From Haloplanus natans DSM 17983 (GTDB lineage: Archaea; Halobacteriota; Halobacteria; Halobacteriales; Haloferacaceae): 64,000 bases of DNA. Location of the stretch: NCBI RefSeq assembly GCF_000427685.1, contig NZ_KE386573.1:1410938-1474937 (forward strand), read 5' to 3'. This document shows, piece by piece, positions 10,060 to 18,731 of the stretch (its first letter is position 1; every line of letters starts with the position of its first letter). A program made the position numbers and the translations under genes. The notes under the pieces are model-generated. The model worked only from the letters and a program-made list of their open reading frames with translations. It did no database searches and was not told where the DNA came from.

Positions 10060-10295
10060 TGGGCGAGACGCCGACGCTACGGCTCGGCTCCCGGATCCTG
10101 GTGACGTGGATCGAACTCACCGTCGTCGGCATCACCGGCGGCCTCCTCGGCGACGCCGTCGGCGGCCCGCCGGGCTTCATCGTCTACCTCCTGACGACGC
10201 TCGTTACCGTCGCGATCCTCTTTTATAACGTGAACGAACTCGTGGCGTGGTGGGTTCGGGCGGCCGGTGCCGAGACTGGCGCCAGCGGCGGCTGA
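10059..10295 (+). CDS. small membrane protein of the cyd operon
   Basis: This 78-residue protein has two hydrophobic helices (about residues 10-30, LVTWIELTVVGITGGLLG, and 38-58, FIVYLLTTLVTVAILFYNV). It starts on the last bases of cydB (TGATG), so it is translated with cydAB. It may play the part of small bd-oxidase subunits such as CydX, but it has two helices and no sequence match I recognise. Its TGA stop coincides with the insertion point of the hairpin element at 10296. Confidence 0.7.
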   Translation: MGETPTLRLGSRILVTWIELTVVGITGGLLGDAVGGPPGFIVYLLTTLVTVAILFYNVNELVAWWVRAAGAETGASGG

Positions 10296-10375
10296 TACGG
10301 ATTACTGCAACTGTTCGCCGGTGGATCGACGGGACGAGCCGGCAATCCACCGATAACGACCGACAGTAAACCGTA
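10296..10375. mobile_element. MITE-like hairpin element, copy 1
   Basis: This 80-base element has terminal inverted repeats (left TACGGATTACTG, right CAGTAAACCGTA, 11 of 12 pairing). Its inner arms contain CCGGTGGATCG and CAATCCACCG. It is flanked by TGA on both sides in direct orientation (10293-10295 and 10376-10378), as a 3-base target duplication would be. The left TGA is the stop codon of the preceding gene. There is no coding capacity. Related copies are at 14532, 54906 and 60973. Confidence 0.75.
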
Positions 10376-10453
10376 TGAGGCGGACGCCACGCTCGTTCTC
10401 GCCGAGCGGAAACGAACTTCGGATATTTGAGCCTCCACGTCGTACGGTAGCGT

Positions 10454-11098
10454 ATGCCAACTGGAGCGCGCTTCGCGGATCGAACCGATGCGGGCCAGCG
10501 TCTGGCGGCCGAACTCGTCGACCGCGGCGTCGACGCGGACCTCGTGTTGGCGATCCCGCGCGGCGGCCTCCCGCTCGGTCGGGTGGTGGCGGACGCGCTC
10601 GACGCGCCGCTCGACATCGTGGTCGCGTCGAAGATCGGTGCCCCCGGCAACCCGGAGTACGCCATCGGCGCCGTCGCGAGCGACGGGAGCGTCTGGCTCG
10701 ACGACGAGGCGATCGCCTCGCTCGGCGTGAGCGACGACTACGTGAGTCGGGAGCGCGACCACGAGATCCGGGCAGCCCGGGAGAAGGCGTCGCGCTACCG
10801 TGGCGACCGCGAGGCGCCGGCGGTGGCTGGAAAGACGGTCGTCGTCGTCGACGACGGCGTCGCCACGGGATCGACCGCCACCGCCGCGCTCCGACTCGTC
10901 CGCGAGGGTGGCGCCGAGCGGGTCGTCCTCGCGGTGCCCGTCGGCCCGCCGGAGACGGTGTCGGAACTCGACGCCGTCGCCGACACGGTGGTCGTCCCGC
11001 TGACGCCGACTACGTTCGGCGCCGTCGGCGCCTTCTACGACCGCTTCGACCAGATGAGCGACGAGGAGGCGATGGCGTATCTGGACGGGACGGGCTGA
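10454..11098 (+). CDS. phosphoribosyltransferase
   Basis: This 214-residue type I phosphoribosyltransferase has the PRPP loop VVVVDDGVATGSTATAA near residues 130-146. The N-terminal part has LVLAIPRGGLPLGRVVADAL, and the hood region DIVVASKIGAPGNPEYAIGAV is typical of the subgroup often annotated as predicted phosphoribosyltransferases (COG1926). The substrate base is unknown. It is convergent with the broken M20 peptidase, whose homology ends immediately at this gene's stop, suggesting a deletion joined them. Confidence 0.85.
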   Translation: MPTGARFADRTDAGQRLAAELVDRGVDADLVLAIPRGGLPLGRVVADALDAPLDIVVASKIGAPGNPEYAIGAVASDGSVWLDDEAIASLGVSDDYVSRERDHEIRAAREKASRYRGDREAPAVAGKTVVVVDDGVATGSTATAALRLVREGGAERVVLAVPVGPPETVSELDAVADTVVVPLTPTTFGAVGAFYDRFDQMSDEEAMAYLDGTG

Positions 11099-11667
11099 TG
11101 CAGTCCCCGTCGAGGTTGTTTGGCTCGCCCGTGATACAGAACGCGGTGTCGTAACTCACCTCGTCGAGGAGGTAGCGGGCGCCGTGGTGACCCCCTCGCT
11201 CCTCGTCCGTGACGACGAACAGGGCGAGCGACGGCGGCGACTCGCAGCGGGACACGCACGACCTGCATCATGGCCGCGAGGCCGCCTTTCATGTCGGCCG
11301 TCCCGCGGCCCGAGAGTTCGCCCTCGTCGATGTACCGCGTGGTGAACAGGGAGTCGACGGCGGGGACGACATCGAGATGGCCGTGGAAGGCACCGTCCGG
11401 CGACTGTGACCCGTCGAGCGAGACGACGAGCGACGGGACGCCCTCGTGGCGAAATCGGTCGATGTCGACCGCCGTGTCGGCGAAGAAGTCGACGACGTAC
11501 GACAGCGCGGCCTCGATTTCCGCCGGTCGGTCCTCGGTCGTTCGGAACTCCACGAGGTCGATTGTCGTCGACGCCACCCGATCCCGGAGCGACGCCGCCG
11601 ACTCCTCGGCGTACGCGAGCACCCGTGGACAGTTCGCGGCGTCGATATTTGTATCCGTTCCGCTCAC
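11099..11667 (-). pseudogene. truncated, frameshifted M20 metallopeptidase
   Basis: The gene starts at a GTG overlapping the ribokinase stop (GTGA). It shows M20 peptidase/desuccinylase features: GHLDVVP (metal His and Asp), GRGTADMKGGLA (bridging Asp) and, in another frame after a shift near 11240, LFVVTDEERGG (catalytic Glu pair) and CITGEPN. Homology stops there, so the dimerisation domain and last metal ligand are missing. A family member needs about 360 residues or more; only about 190 remain. It is clearly nonfunctional. Confidence 0.8.
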
Positions 11668-12605
11668 TCCGCGGCCCGGAACGCCCGCACGTCGTCGAGG
11701 GTCGGAATCCCGCGACGGGCGCCCGCCGTCCGCGTCGACAGCGATCCGGCGACGACCGCCGTCTCGACGGCCTCCCGGAGCGACGCGCCGGCGGCGAGTC
11801 GCGCCGCCAGGAAGCCGTTCAACACGTCGCCGGCGCCGGTCGTGTCGACGGGGTCGACGGCCGGCGGCGTCACCGAGAACTGCTCGGCCGCCGTCTCCAC
11901 GATCAGGGGATCGCCGCCCTGCTTGCGAACGACGACGCCGGCGAACTCCTCGAGAGCGTCCCCGAGCGCCGCATACTCGTGTTCGTTCGGCGTGAGGTAG
12001 TCGACGGCCTCGCGGCCGAGCAACGGTTCGGCGCCTGCGGGCGGCGCGGGATCGAGGATCACCGTCGGCCGCTCGGGGTCGTCGGCGATGTCGGCGAGCA
12101 GTCCCGCGACCGGGTCGACCGGAATCTCGTTTTGCAGGAGGAGACAGTCCGTGTCGCGGACGGCGTCGGCCTGCGCCCGGACGTACGCGTCGTCGACGGC
12201 CGCGTTGGCGCCGGGGTCGACGACGATCCGGTTGTCGCCGCTCGGCTCGACGAAGATGTACGCCGAGCCGGTGGGTTCGTCGGCGACCCCGACCCGGTCG
12301 GCGTCGACGCCGGCGTCGGTGAGCGCCGAGCGGGCGCCGAACCGGTCGTGATCCGCCCCGACCTTGCCGAGCATCGCCGTCGTGGCCCCGGCGCTGGCGG
12401 CCGCGACGGCCTGGTTCGCCCCCTTGCCGCCGTGGTGGACCTCCTCGGCGTCGGGCGCGAAATCGTCCGGCAACGTCTCGACGCGGGCCGTGTGTCCGCG
12501 CGGCGGGAACCAGTCGTAGCGTTCCTCCAGGGCGGCGAGTTCGGCGTCGGTCACCCGCCGGACGTGGTCGACGTTGATGCTCCCCAGACTGACGACTCGG
12601 CCCAT
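11664..12605 (-). CDS. rbsK: PfkB-family sugar kinase (ribokinase)
   Basis: This 313-residue carbohydrate kinase opens SLGSINVDHVRRV, carries HHGGKGANQAVAAA (PfkB signature 1) and ends with DTTGAGDVLNGFLAARLA, whose Asp is the catalytic base. The start at 12605 was chosen because further upstream is low-complexity Arg-rich sequence. KGANQ and DTTGAGD make ribokinase the best guess, but haloarchaeal PfkB kinases also act on nucleosides and deoxyribose. It is co-transcribed with the M20 remnant downstream. Confidence 0.82.
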   Translation of the reverse strand: MGRVVSLGSINVDHVRRVTDAELAALEERYDWFPPRGHTARVETLPDDFAPDAEEVHHGGKGANQAVAAASAGATTAMLGKVGADHDRFGARSALTDAGVDADRVGVADEPTGSAYIFVEPSGDNRIVVDPGANAAVDDAYVRAQADAVRDTDCLLLQNEIPVDPVAGLLADIADDPERPTVILDPAPPAGAEPLLGREAVDYLTPNEHEYAALGDALEEFAGVVVRKQGGDPLIVETAAEQFSVTPPAVDPVDTTGAGDVLNGFLAARLAAGASLREAVETAVVAGSLSTRTAGARRGIPTLDDVRAFRAAE

Positions 12606-12807
12606 CGTCTCCCGTCGCGGCTGGCAACAACCTATACGTTCGGGTGAGCGAGCGCGACGGGCCGTATCGGTCCGGAAACGGGTTCGTGAAAATATAGAAT
12701 AGGATACATCACGTCGAGCCCACGAAGGTGGGCTGAGTCGGTCGATCGGCGGCGTCCCACGCACCGACTGGTGGGATATTACTCGAACATGATAATAATC
12801 ACCAACG

Positions 12808-12817
12808 TTTATTTAAA
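12808..12817 (+). promoter_or_regulatory. TATA-like box of universal stress protein gene
   Basis: TTTATTTAAA lies 24-33 bases upstream of the ATG at 12841, a textbook position for a leaderless haloarchaeal promoter. Confidence 0.6.
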
Positions 12818-12840
12818 CGCCGATACGACAGACGTACGCT

Positions 12841-13215
12841 ATGTCAATCCTGGCCGCCGTGGACGACGCGGAGAGTTCCCTCGTGGTACAGCGTGGCTAC
12901 GAGCTCGCGCAGGCGTTCGACGAGGATCTCGTGGTGCTGCACGTCATGCCCGAGACGGAGACGACAGAGGAGGCCAAGTCGGTGGCGGAGAACGCCATCC
13001 GACTGTCGCTCGACGACCCCGAGAACGTCAGTGCGGCGGGTGCGCTCGGCGACCCGGCACCGCGTATCCTCCACGAGTCGGAGAGTCGTAACACGAGTTA
13101 CATCGTCCTCGGACCGCACAAACAGACGCCCATCGGGAAGGCCCTGATGGGAAGCGTCTCGCAGCTCGTCCTGTTGAACGCCGACTGCACCGTCGCGTTC
13201 GTCGCCGAGGAGTAG
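12841..13215 (+). CDS. universal stress protein (UspA family)
   Basis: This 124-residue protein is a single UspA domain: MSILAAVDDAESS strand, LVVLHVMPE strand, then SYIVLGPHKQTPIGKALMGSVSQLVL, which resembles the G-2x-G-9x-G(S/T) nucleotide-binding motif (GPHKQTPIGKALMGS). It is slightly shorter than the usual 140 residues. It has its own promoter. The exact stress role is not deducible. Confidence 0.88.
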   Translation: MSILAAVDDAESSLVVQRGYELAQAFDEDLVVLHVMPETETTEEAKSVAENAIRLSLDDPENVSAAGALGDPAPRILHESESRNTSYIVLGPHKQTPIGKALMGSVSQLVLLNADCTVAFVAEE

Positions 13216-13319
13216 TCGCCCACTGCCGACGACCGATCGTTCTTTTCGTGTCCGCCGAGCAGCGACCGTTCGACGCCCACACCAAGAGAGCTAAACGCGA
13301 CACCGTCGTATCCACTGGT

Positions 13320-13883
13320 ATGGGTGGAGACGCGTTCGGCGGTCCCTCGCGCCGTCGATTCCTCGTCGGAACGGCCGCGGCCGTCGGCCTCGCCGGCTGT
13401 CTGGGGTCGACGGACCGACCGGCTCCCATCTCGCTCACCGAGTCGCTGGGTTGCGATCAGTGTGGGATGATCATCGACCAGCATCCGGGGCCGTCCGGAC
13501 AGACCTACTACCGCGACAACAGTCCGGAGGGACACGACCCGCCCGCCCGCTTCTGTAGCACGGTGTGTACCTTCCGCCACCGGTTCGCGACGGAACCCCG
13601 GGGCTGGCGCCCGCAGGTGACGTATCTCACCGACTACGCCACCGTCGACTACGAGGTTCGAGGGGAAGGGGGCGCGCGGGTCATCTCGGCGCATCTGGCC
13701 GCCGAGGAGTTCGCCGCCACCGAGGACCTGCAGGTGGTGGTCGGCTCGGATGTCGAGGGTGCGATGGGGCCGGCCATCGTCCCCTTCAGCGACGGCGACC
13801 TGGCCGCGGAGTTCGCGTCGGAGTACGGCGGCGACATCATCGCCGCGGAAGACGTCTCGCAGGAACTCGTCGCCCAGAGCTGA
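13320..13883 (+). CDS. nosL: NosL-like copper-binding lipoprotein
   Basis: This 187-residue Tat-exported lipoprotein begins SRRRFLVGTAAAVGLAGC, with a lipobox-like Cys. The mature part has CDQCGMIIDQHPG, the NosL Cu-binding signature (C-x2-CGM), then FCSTVCTFRHRF and the conserved AIVPFSDGDLAAEFASEYGG. NosL delivers copper to nitrous oxide reductase outside the cell. I chose ATG 13320 to put the twin Arg near the N-terminus. The nos regulator and nosDFY lie just downstream. Confidence 0.9.
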   Translation: MGGDAFGGPSRRRFLVGTAAAVGLAGCLGSTDRPAPISLTESLGCDQCGMIIDQHPGPSGQTYYRDNSPEGHDPPARFCSTVCTFRHRFATEPRGWRPQVTYLTDYATVDYEVRGEGGARVISAHLAAEEFAATEDLQVVVGSDVEGAMGPAIVPFSDGDLAAEFASEYGGDIIAAEDVSQELVAQS

Positions 13884-14000
13884 TCCCGTCGCCCCCGGGA
13901 TGGCGGCGCTCGTGTCACAGTACGGCCGACATCCGACGACGTTCCCAGCGTCCGGGAATCGTCGCGACAGAATTGTACTTCAAGAGCAATATTGCATCAC

Positions 14001-14531
14001 ATGACCGACGTTCGTCGACGGATACGCGAGCACGTCCGAACCAACCCGGGCGTCCATTTCAACGCCCTCGCGCGCAACCTCGACATCGCGACCGGACAGG
14101 CGCAGTATCATCTCCGGCGCCTCGGCCGAAACGACGAAGTCGTCGCCGAGCGGATTCGGGGGCGGACCCACTACTTCGACCCCGAGTACGACGCCTGGGA
14201 GCGCCGGTTGCTCGCGCTCTACCGGCGGGAGACGGCCCGGGAACTGCTGACGCTCCTCCTCGACGAGGGGCGGCTCCCGGCCGCGACGCTCGCCGACCGA
14301 CTCGACCTCGCCCGGAGCACCGTCTCCTGGCATCTCGACTCGCTCTCCGAGGCGGGCGTCGTCGAGACACACCGCGGCGCCCGTGGACGGGTCGAGGTGA
14401 CGCTCGCCCGTCCCGAGGAGACCGAACGGTTCCTCCGCGAGGTGTCGCCCTCCCTCGCCGATCGGCTCGTCGATCGGTTCGTCACTCTCGTCGACGGCGC
14501 GGGCTACGGCGCCGCCGACGCCGACGACTGA
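14001..14531 (+). CDS. two-domain winged-helix transcriptional regulator
   Basis: This 176-residue cytoplasmic DNA-binding protein has two winged-helix units in tandem. One is near residues 5-60 (HFNALARNLDIATGQAQYHLRRL) and one near 80-130 (AATLADRLDLARSTVSWHLDSLSEAGVV). Such MarR/ArsR-like doublets are common haloarchaeal regulators. It lies between nosL and the convergent nosYFD operon, so control of nos genes in response to oxygen or nitrogen oxides is a fair inference. No ligand-binding domain is visible. Its TGA stop is the insertion point of a hairpin element. Confidence 0.82.
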   Translation: MTDVRRRIREHVRTNPGVHFNALARNLDIATGQAQYHLRRLGRNDEVVAERIRGRTHYFDPEYDAWERRLLALYRRETARELLTLLLDEGRLPAATLADRLDLARSTVSWHLDSLSEAGVVETHRGARGRVEVTLARPEETERFLREVSPSLADRLVDRFVTLVDGAGYGAADADD

Positions 14532-14611
14532 TACGGATTAGTGTAACTGTTCACCGGTGGGTCGCCGACCCGTCCTGGCGACCCACCGGTAATGACTTAC
14601 ACTAAACCGTA
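14532..14611. mobile_element. MITE-like hairpin element, copy 2
   Basis: This 80-base near-perfect hairpin has ends TACGGATTAGTGTAA and TTACACTAAACCGTA, inner arms CACCGGTGGGTCGCC and GGCGACCCACCGGTAA, and a short loop. It is flanked by TGA on both sides (14529-14531 and 14612-14614). The left TGA is the stop codon of the regulator gene. Copy 2 lies between the convergent regulator and nosY genes and could also act as a terminator. Confidence 0.78.
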
Positions 14612-14668
14612 TGACGGCCGAGTCGCCACCACGCCGGCCACCCGGTCCGTTCGGTCGACCGCACGCGA

Positions 14669-15520
14669 TCAGGCGCGGAGCCACTCCAGAAGGCCGACGG
14701 TTGCCTGGCGCCCTCGCACCGAAAGCGTCGCGACGAGCAGGGAGCCGACGCTCCAGCCGAGGAGTCCGGCCACGGCGGCCGGCGGCGAGACGAAGCCGGA
14801 ACGCTCCGAGAACGCGACGTAGAGCACCGTCTCGAACACCAGCCCGCGGTAGGCGCTCGCGGGCGAGACGCCGAGGAGCGTGCCGAGGTCGGCGTCGACG
14901 AGGCCGCCCGAGAGTATCCGCAGGATGGTCACGTCGGCGCCGACGACCACCACTAGCAGGCCAACGAGCGCCAGGAGGATGGCCCGTCGACGGGAGTCGG
15001 CGAGCGCGGAGACGGCGACGGCCATCGCGAGCGTCGTGAGCGCGAACGCCGCCGTGAGCGCCAGAAAGCGGACAAAAAGGAGCGGCGAGTCGACGCCGCG
15101 GTGACTGGCAAAGACCGTCGTGGCGGGGGCCGCACTCGCCGCGACGACGGCGCCGAGGAACAGGAGCGGTACCAGTACGACCGAGAGGAGCGCAACGGCG
15201 CGGCCGGCGTAGACGCCGAGTACGTACGCCCACGGCGGGAGGGGGTAGGTGGCTAGTACGTCGAGCGTCCCGCGGATCGCGTCGTCCGTGATCGATCGGT
15301 AGCCGACGGCGAATGCGACGGCGGGCACCAGCACTTCGACGACGAGCAACACGTCCACCACCGTCGGGATGTAGCCCGCCGAAGGGCCGTTCCCCGCCCG
15401 GGCGAGGCCGAAGACGACGAGCGTCAGCGCGGCCGCCAGAAGGAGATACGTCCGGTTCCGGATCGCGCCACGGATTTCGCGGGCGAAGACGGCCCAGAAC
15501 GCGCCGACCCGTCCCGTCAT
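14669..15520 (-). CDS. nosY: NosY-type ABC transporter permease
   Basis: This 283-residue membrane protein has about six helices and a start typical of ABC-2 permeases (FWAVFAREIRGAIRNRTYLLL). Its ATG overlaps the stop of nosF by four bases. NosY with NosF forms the ABC transporter thought to supply sulfur or otherwise help assemble the CuZ centre of nitrous oxide reductase together with NosD. The operon context makes this assignment stronger than sequence alone would. Confidence 0.85.
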   Translation of the reverse strand: MTGRVGAFWAVFAREIRGAIRNRTYLLLAAALTLVVFGLARAGNGPSAGYIPTVVDVLLVVEVLVPAVAFAVGYRSITDDAIRGTLDVLATYPLPPWAYVLGVYAGRAVALLSVVLVPLLFLGAVVAASAAPATTVFASHRGVDSPLLFVRFLALTAAFALTTLAMAVAVSALADSRRRAILLALVGLLVVVVGADVTILRILSGGLVDADLGTLLGVSPASAYRGLVFETVLYVAFSERSGFVSPPAAVAGLLGWSVGSLLVATLSVRGRQATVGLLEWLRA

Positions 15521-16236
15521 CGCGTCGCCTCCGTGCGAACCGAGACGGCATCGCCGACGTCGACGAGGTTCGTGAACGTCTCGTGGAGCGGTCCCCCCGT
15601 CCGCTCTCGCAGCGCCCCCGGCGTGTCGCTCGCGACGACCGAGCCACGGTCGAGAACGACGACCCGGTCGGCCGCCCGCTCGACCAGCGGCAGGTCGTGG
15701 GACGTGACGACGACGGCGTGTCCGTCGTCGGCCAGCGTCTCGACGATGTCGAACACCCGCCGACTCATCACCGGATCGAGTCCGCTCGCGGGTTCGTCGA
15801 GCGAGAGCACCGGCGGATCGCCGGCGAGCGCCTGGGCGATGCCGAGCAGGCGCGTCATCCCGCCCGAGAGCGCCTCGACGCGGCGGTCCGGGACCGCCCC
15901 GAGCCCCACCCGTTCGAGCAGTTCGGTCGGGTCGTCGTCGACGAGGCGCGCGTAGAACGTCGCCGTCTCGGCCGTCGTATATCCGGGCCGGAACGTCGGC
16001 GCCTGGGGGAGGTAGCCGAGCGGCCGGGTCGCCGACGGCCCCTCGTACGTCACGTCGCCGTCCGTCGGCGACAGGAGCCCGGACAGGATGCGCAGGAGTG
16101 TGGTCTTGCCCGACCCGTTCGGACCGATCAGCGCCACGACGCTCCCGCCCGGTATCTCGACGGACACGTCCGCGAGCGCGGTCACGTCGCCGAAGGTACG
16201 GCTCACGTCGGTCGCGCGCAGATACGCGTCCGTCAC
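15517..16236 (-). CDS. nosF: NosF-type ABC transporter ATP-binding protein
   Basis: This 239-residue ATPase has Walker A GPNGSGKTTLLRIL (about residue 37), Q-loop LPQAPTFRPGYT, signature ALSGGMTRLLGIAQAL, Walker B VLSLDEPASGLDP and switch His TSHD. I chose the GTG at 16236 because its GTGA overlaps the nosD stop, giving a coupled nosD-nosF-nosY operon. The LSGGM signature with a following TRLLG is typical of NosF. Confidence 0.9.
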   Translation of the reverse strand: MTDAYLRATDVSRTFGDVTALADVSVEIPGGSVVALIGPNGSGKTTLLRILSGLLSPTDGDVTYEGPSATRPLGYLPQAPTFRPGYTTAETATFYARLVDDDPTELLERVGLGAVPDRRVEALSGGMTRLLGIAQALAGDPPVLSLDEPASGLDPVMSRRVFDIVETLADDGHAVVVTSHDLPLVERAADRVVVLDRGSVVASDTPGALRERTGGPLHETFTNLVDVGDAVSVRTEATR

Positions 16237-18158
16237 GCGGCGCGTTCCTCCGTGTTCACGGCCGTCTCGTTGCGGGCCTGCGCGAGCAAGTCGGGGTTCG
16301 CCGGCCGCCGAAGCGGCGCGAGGTCGATGATGCTTGCCTTCCGGAAGCCGGGCGTCGTCCCGCGGAACGCCCGCAGGCCGCGCACGGTCGGGGCGGCACT
16401 CAGCGTCACCGCTGCGTCGGTCCGGTGGAGCCGACGGTCCAGGTCGTCGGTCGGCGAGTAGGCGCGGTCGAGCGTCGGCGATCCACCCCCACCGAGGGTC
16501 ATGTCGTACGCCCCCTCCCAGTAGTTGCCACGGCCGTTTTCGGTGTAGATCCGGAGCGGGCCGGGGCCGGCGGTGGCGTGGCGGTCGTTGCCCACGAAGT
16601 CGTTGGCGACGACCCGGTTCGACGGGACCACCGTCGAGGCGGCAAAGCCCACCTCGTTCCCGTAGAGGACGTTTCCCTCGAACGTCGACTGCGTGGCGTA
16701 CGTTACCAGTCCTCGATCGGTGTCGACGACGACGTTGCGGGCGACGTAGCTCCGCGACCCACCCGCGAAGATTCCGCCGTTGGCGTGGCGCACGTCGTTG
16801 CCGACCACCGCGTTCTCGGTCGGACGGGTCATGATGACCACCCCGCTTCCCTCCTGTCCGCGGGCGACGTTGTCCGCGATCAACGTCTCCGAGGTGTACA
16901 TGAGGTGGACGCCGAAGCGGTGGTCGAGGAACGTGTTGTTTCGGACGACGGTCCCGTGGGCGCGGTGGAGGTAGACGCCGTCGCGGCCGCCCTCGATCCG
17001 CGAGTTCTGGACTACGACCGACTCGTACATCGCCATGACGCCCATGAACCCGTCGAGCCACTCCTCGGAGCCCTCGACCCGAAGACCGTCGACGACGGCG
17101 CCCGGCGTCCCCCGGAGCAACACGCCGTTGGCTGGGGTGTGGATCGACACGTTTCGGACGTAGGTCCCGGAGACGTTCACCGCGGCGATGCCGGCGTCAC
17201 CCTCGCCGTACCCCTGCTGAATCGGGGCGTCCCAGTCGTCACTCGCCGACGCGTTCGCCGCGCGGGTCGCGTTGCCGACGCCGCGGATCGTCAGTCCAGT
17301 CACGGCCACGTCGTCCGCCCGAACCTCGATCACCGTCCCCTCGTCGCCACCGTCCATCGTCGCCCCCTCGCCGCGGAGGGTGAGTGGCTTCTCGATCGTG
17401 ACGCGTTCGGCGTACGTCCCCGGGGGCACGACGACGGTCGTGTTCGGTGGCGCGGCGGCGACGGCGGCACTAATCGTCGGCGCGTCGCGGCCGACCACGG
17501 TCGACACCTCGCGATCCAGAAGCGTCGCCGCCTCGGCGACGCGGCGGTCCGCACGCGCCCGCCGGTCGTCTACGTCCGACTTCACGCCCGCCGCGCTCGG
17601 AACGGTGGGCGGATCGGCGCGGAGCGTTGCCCAGTCGACGACCCGGCCGCCACACGCCTCGGCGAAGTCCGCGGCGTCGCCCGCGTCCGAGAAGGGGACG
17701 ACGACCGACGTGCCGGCGAGTGTCGCTCGGCTCCCGACGACGAACTGCGCCTCGGTCACCGACACCCAGTCGGGGTTGGTGGCCACGGTGAGCGTGCCGC
17801 CCTCACATCGCGGTGACCGGTCCGCGTAGTCGGAGGCGTAGACGGCGAGCGGGTAGCCGAACTGCTGTTCGCGGCCGGGTTCGTCGAGTGCCGAAATCGC
17901 GCCCGCTACCCCTGCATAGCCGACGACGTAGCGGTACTGCGAATAAAACACCTCGACGCGGGGGATGGTGGCACCCTCCTGTTCGGCGGTCTGTTCGGCC
18001 TCCGCGGTGACCCCAAGCTTGACCGTGTCCGCGTACGGGACGGGGTCGGGTCGGGCCGACCCCAGATCGACGGCGAAGGCGCCGACAGCCGTGGTCAACA
18101 ACAGGACCGAACACGCGGCCGCCACGAACTGCCACGTCCGCGTCTCCCCGTCGTTCAT
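16233..18158 (-). CDS. nosD: NosD copper-site maturation protein with N-terminal NosL-like region
   Basis: NosD is an exported beta-helix protein that works with NosFY in CuZ maturation of nitrous oxide reductase. This 641-residue version has an N-terminal membrane helix or signal (about 11-30). A region to about residue 170 includes GTSVVVPFSDAGDAADFAEACGGRVVD, much like the end of NosL. The parallel beta-helix with CASH-type repeats (about 215-590) has many N-x-F/V rungs such as VVRNNTFLDHRFGVHL and VVANDFVGND. A short C-terminal segment (FRKASIIDLAPLRRPANPDLLAQARNE) may be membrane-associated. Bacterial NosD is about 430 residues; the extra 200 are the N-terminal domain. It lies in one operon after the HiPIP gene. 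Confidence 0.88.
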   Translation of the reverse strand: MNDGETRTWQFVAAACSVLLLTTAVGAFAVDLGSARPDPVPYADTVKLGVTAEAEQTAEQEGATIPRVEVFYSQYRYVVGYAGVAGAISALDEPGREQQFGYPLAVYASDYADRSPRCEGGTLTVATNPDWVSVTEAQFVVGSRATLAGTSVVVPFSDAGDAADFAEACGGRVVDWATLRADPPTVPSAAGVKSDVDDRRARADRRVAEAATLLDREVSTVVGRDAPTISAAVAAAPPNTTVVVPPGTYAERVTIEKPLTLRGEGATMDGGDEGTVIEVRADDVAVTGLTIRGVGNATRAANASASDDWDAPIQQGYGEGDAGIAAVNVSGTYVRNVSIHTPANGVLLRGTPGAVVDGLRVEGSEEWLDGFMGVMAMYESVVVQNSRIEGGRDGVYLHRAHGTVVRNNTFLDHRFGVHLMYTSETLIADNVARGQEGSGVVIMTRPTENAVVGNDVRHANGGIFAGGSRSYVARNVVVDTDRGLVTYATQSTFEGNVLYGNEVGFAASTVVPSNRVVANDFVGNDRHATAGPGPLRIYTENGRGNYWEGAYDMTLGGGGSPTLDRAYSPTDDLDRRLHRTDAAVTLSAAPTVRGLRAFRGTTPGFRKASIIDLAPLRRPANPDLLAQARNETAVNTEERAA

Positions 18159-18206
18159 CGACCGATCGTTGGCCGGGGGCGTATTTACCTCGTGTGGTGT
18201 GGCCGT

Positions 18207-18626
18207 CTAGCCCGAATACTCCGCGTAGCTCACACAGTAGCCTTCGGGATCGATGTTGCCGGCGACGATGGCACACGCCCCCATCCCGTCGCCGTTCTTG
18301 TCCTCGATGTAGAACTGGCAGCTCGAACACTGCTGGCCGTTCTTCGGTTGCTCCTGGTAGTTCACCGCCGACTTCGCCGAGAGCGTGTCGGGATTCCGCT
18401 GGGTGCCACCCAGACTCGTCGCCGTCTCGTATTCCGCGGGGACGGTGTCGTCGCCGCCGGAGTCCATCGACCCCTCCGTCGCGGTCGCGGTTGCGGTCGC
18501 CGTGGCCGTGGCCGTGGCCGTGTCTTCACCGCCACCGCCACCACAGCCGGCCAGGCCGGCCGTGAGTCCGCTTCCGATCAGCGCGAGCAGTCGGCGTCGG
18601 TCAGACTTCGTCAGTCGTTTACCCAT
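18207..18626 (-). CDS. high-potential iron-sulfur protein (HiPIP-like), Tat lipoprotein
   Basis: This 139-residue exported electron carrier has a twin-arginine signal (SDRRRLLALIGSGLTAGLAGC) ending in a lipobox-like Cys, a Gly stretch, and a linker of seven or so Thr-Ala pairs encoded by a 6-base DNA repeat. The C-terminal domain has QQCSSCQFYIEDKNG, GACAIVAG and GYCVSY, whose four Cys fit the [4Fe-4S] ligands of HiPIP. I chose the Met of MGKRLTKSDRRR. It heads the operon with nosDFY and may feed electrons to nitrous oxide reductase; this is inferred. Confidence 0.82.
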   Translation of the reverse strand: MGKRLTKSDRRRLLALIGSGLTAGLAGCGGGGGEDTATATATATATATATEGSMDSGGDDTVPAEYETATSLGGTQRNPDTLSAKSAVNYQEQPKNGQQCSSCQFYIEDKNGDGMGACAIVAGNIDPEGYCVSYAEYSG

Positions 18627-18731
18627 GATCGTTCGTTGCCTCTCCACCGACCAATAAGCTCTGGTGTCCCCGTCGAAATCCGCGATCGGCGGATACCGAC
18701 CTTTTTGTCGGCGTCCCGTCTACGGCCGTCG

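Noticed and set aside
18385..18544. Simple repeat in the HiPIP gene as a phase-variation switch
   Set aside because: The unit is 6 bases, so changes in copy number keep the frame and only alter the Thr-Ala linker length.
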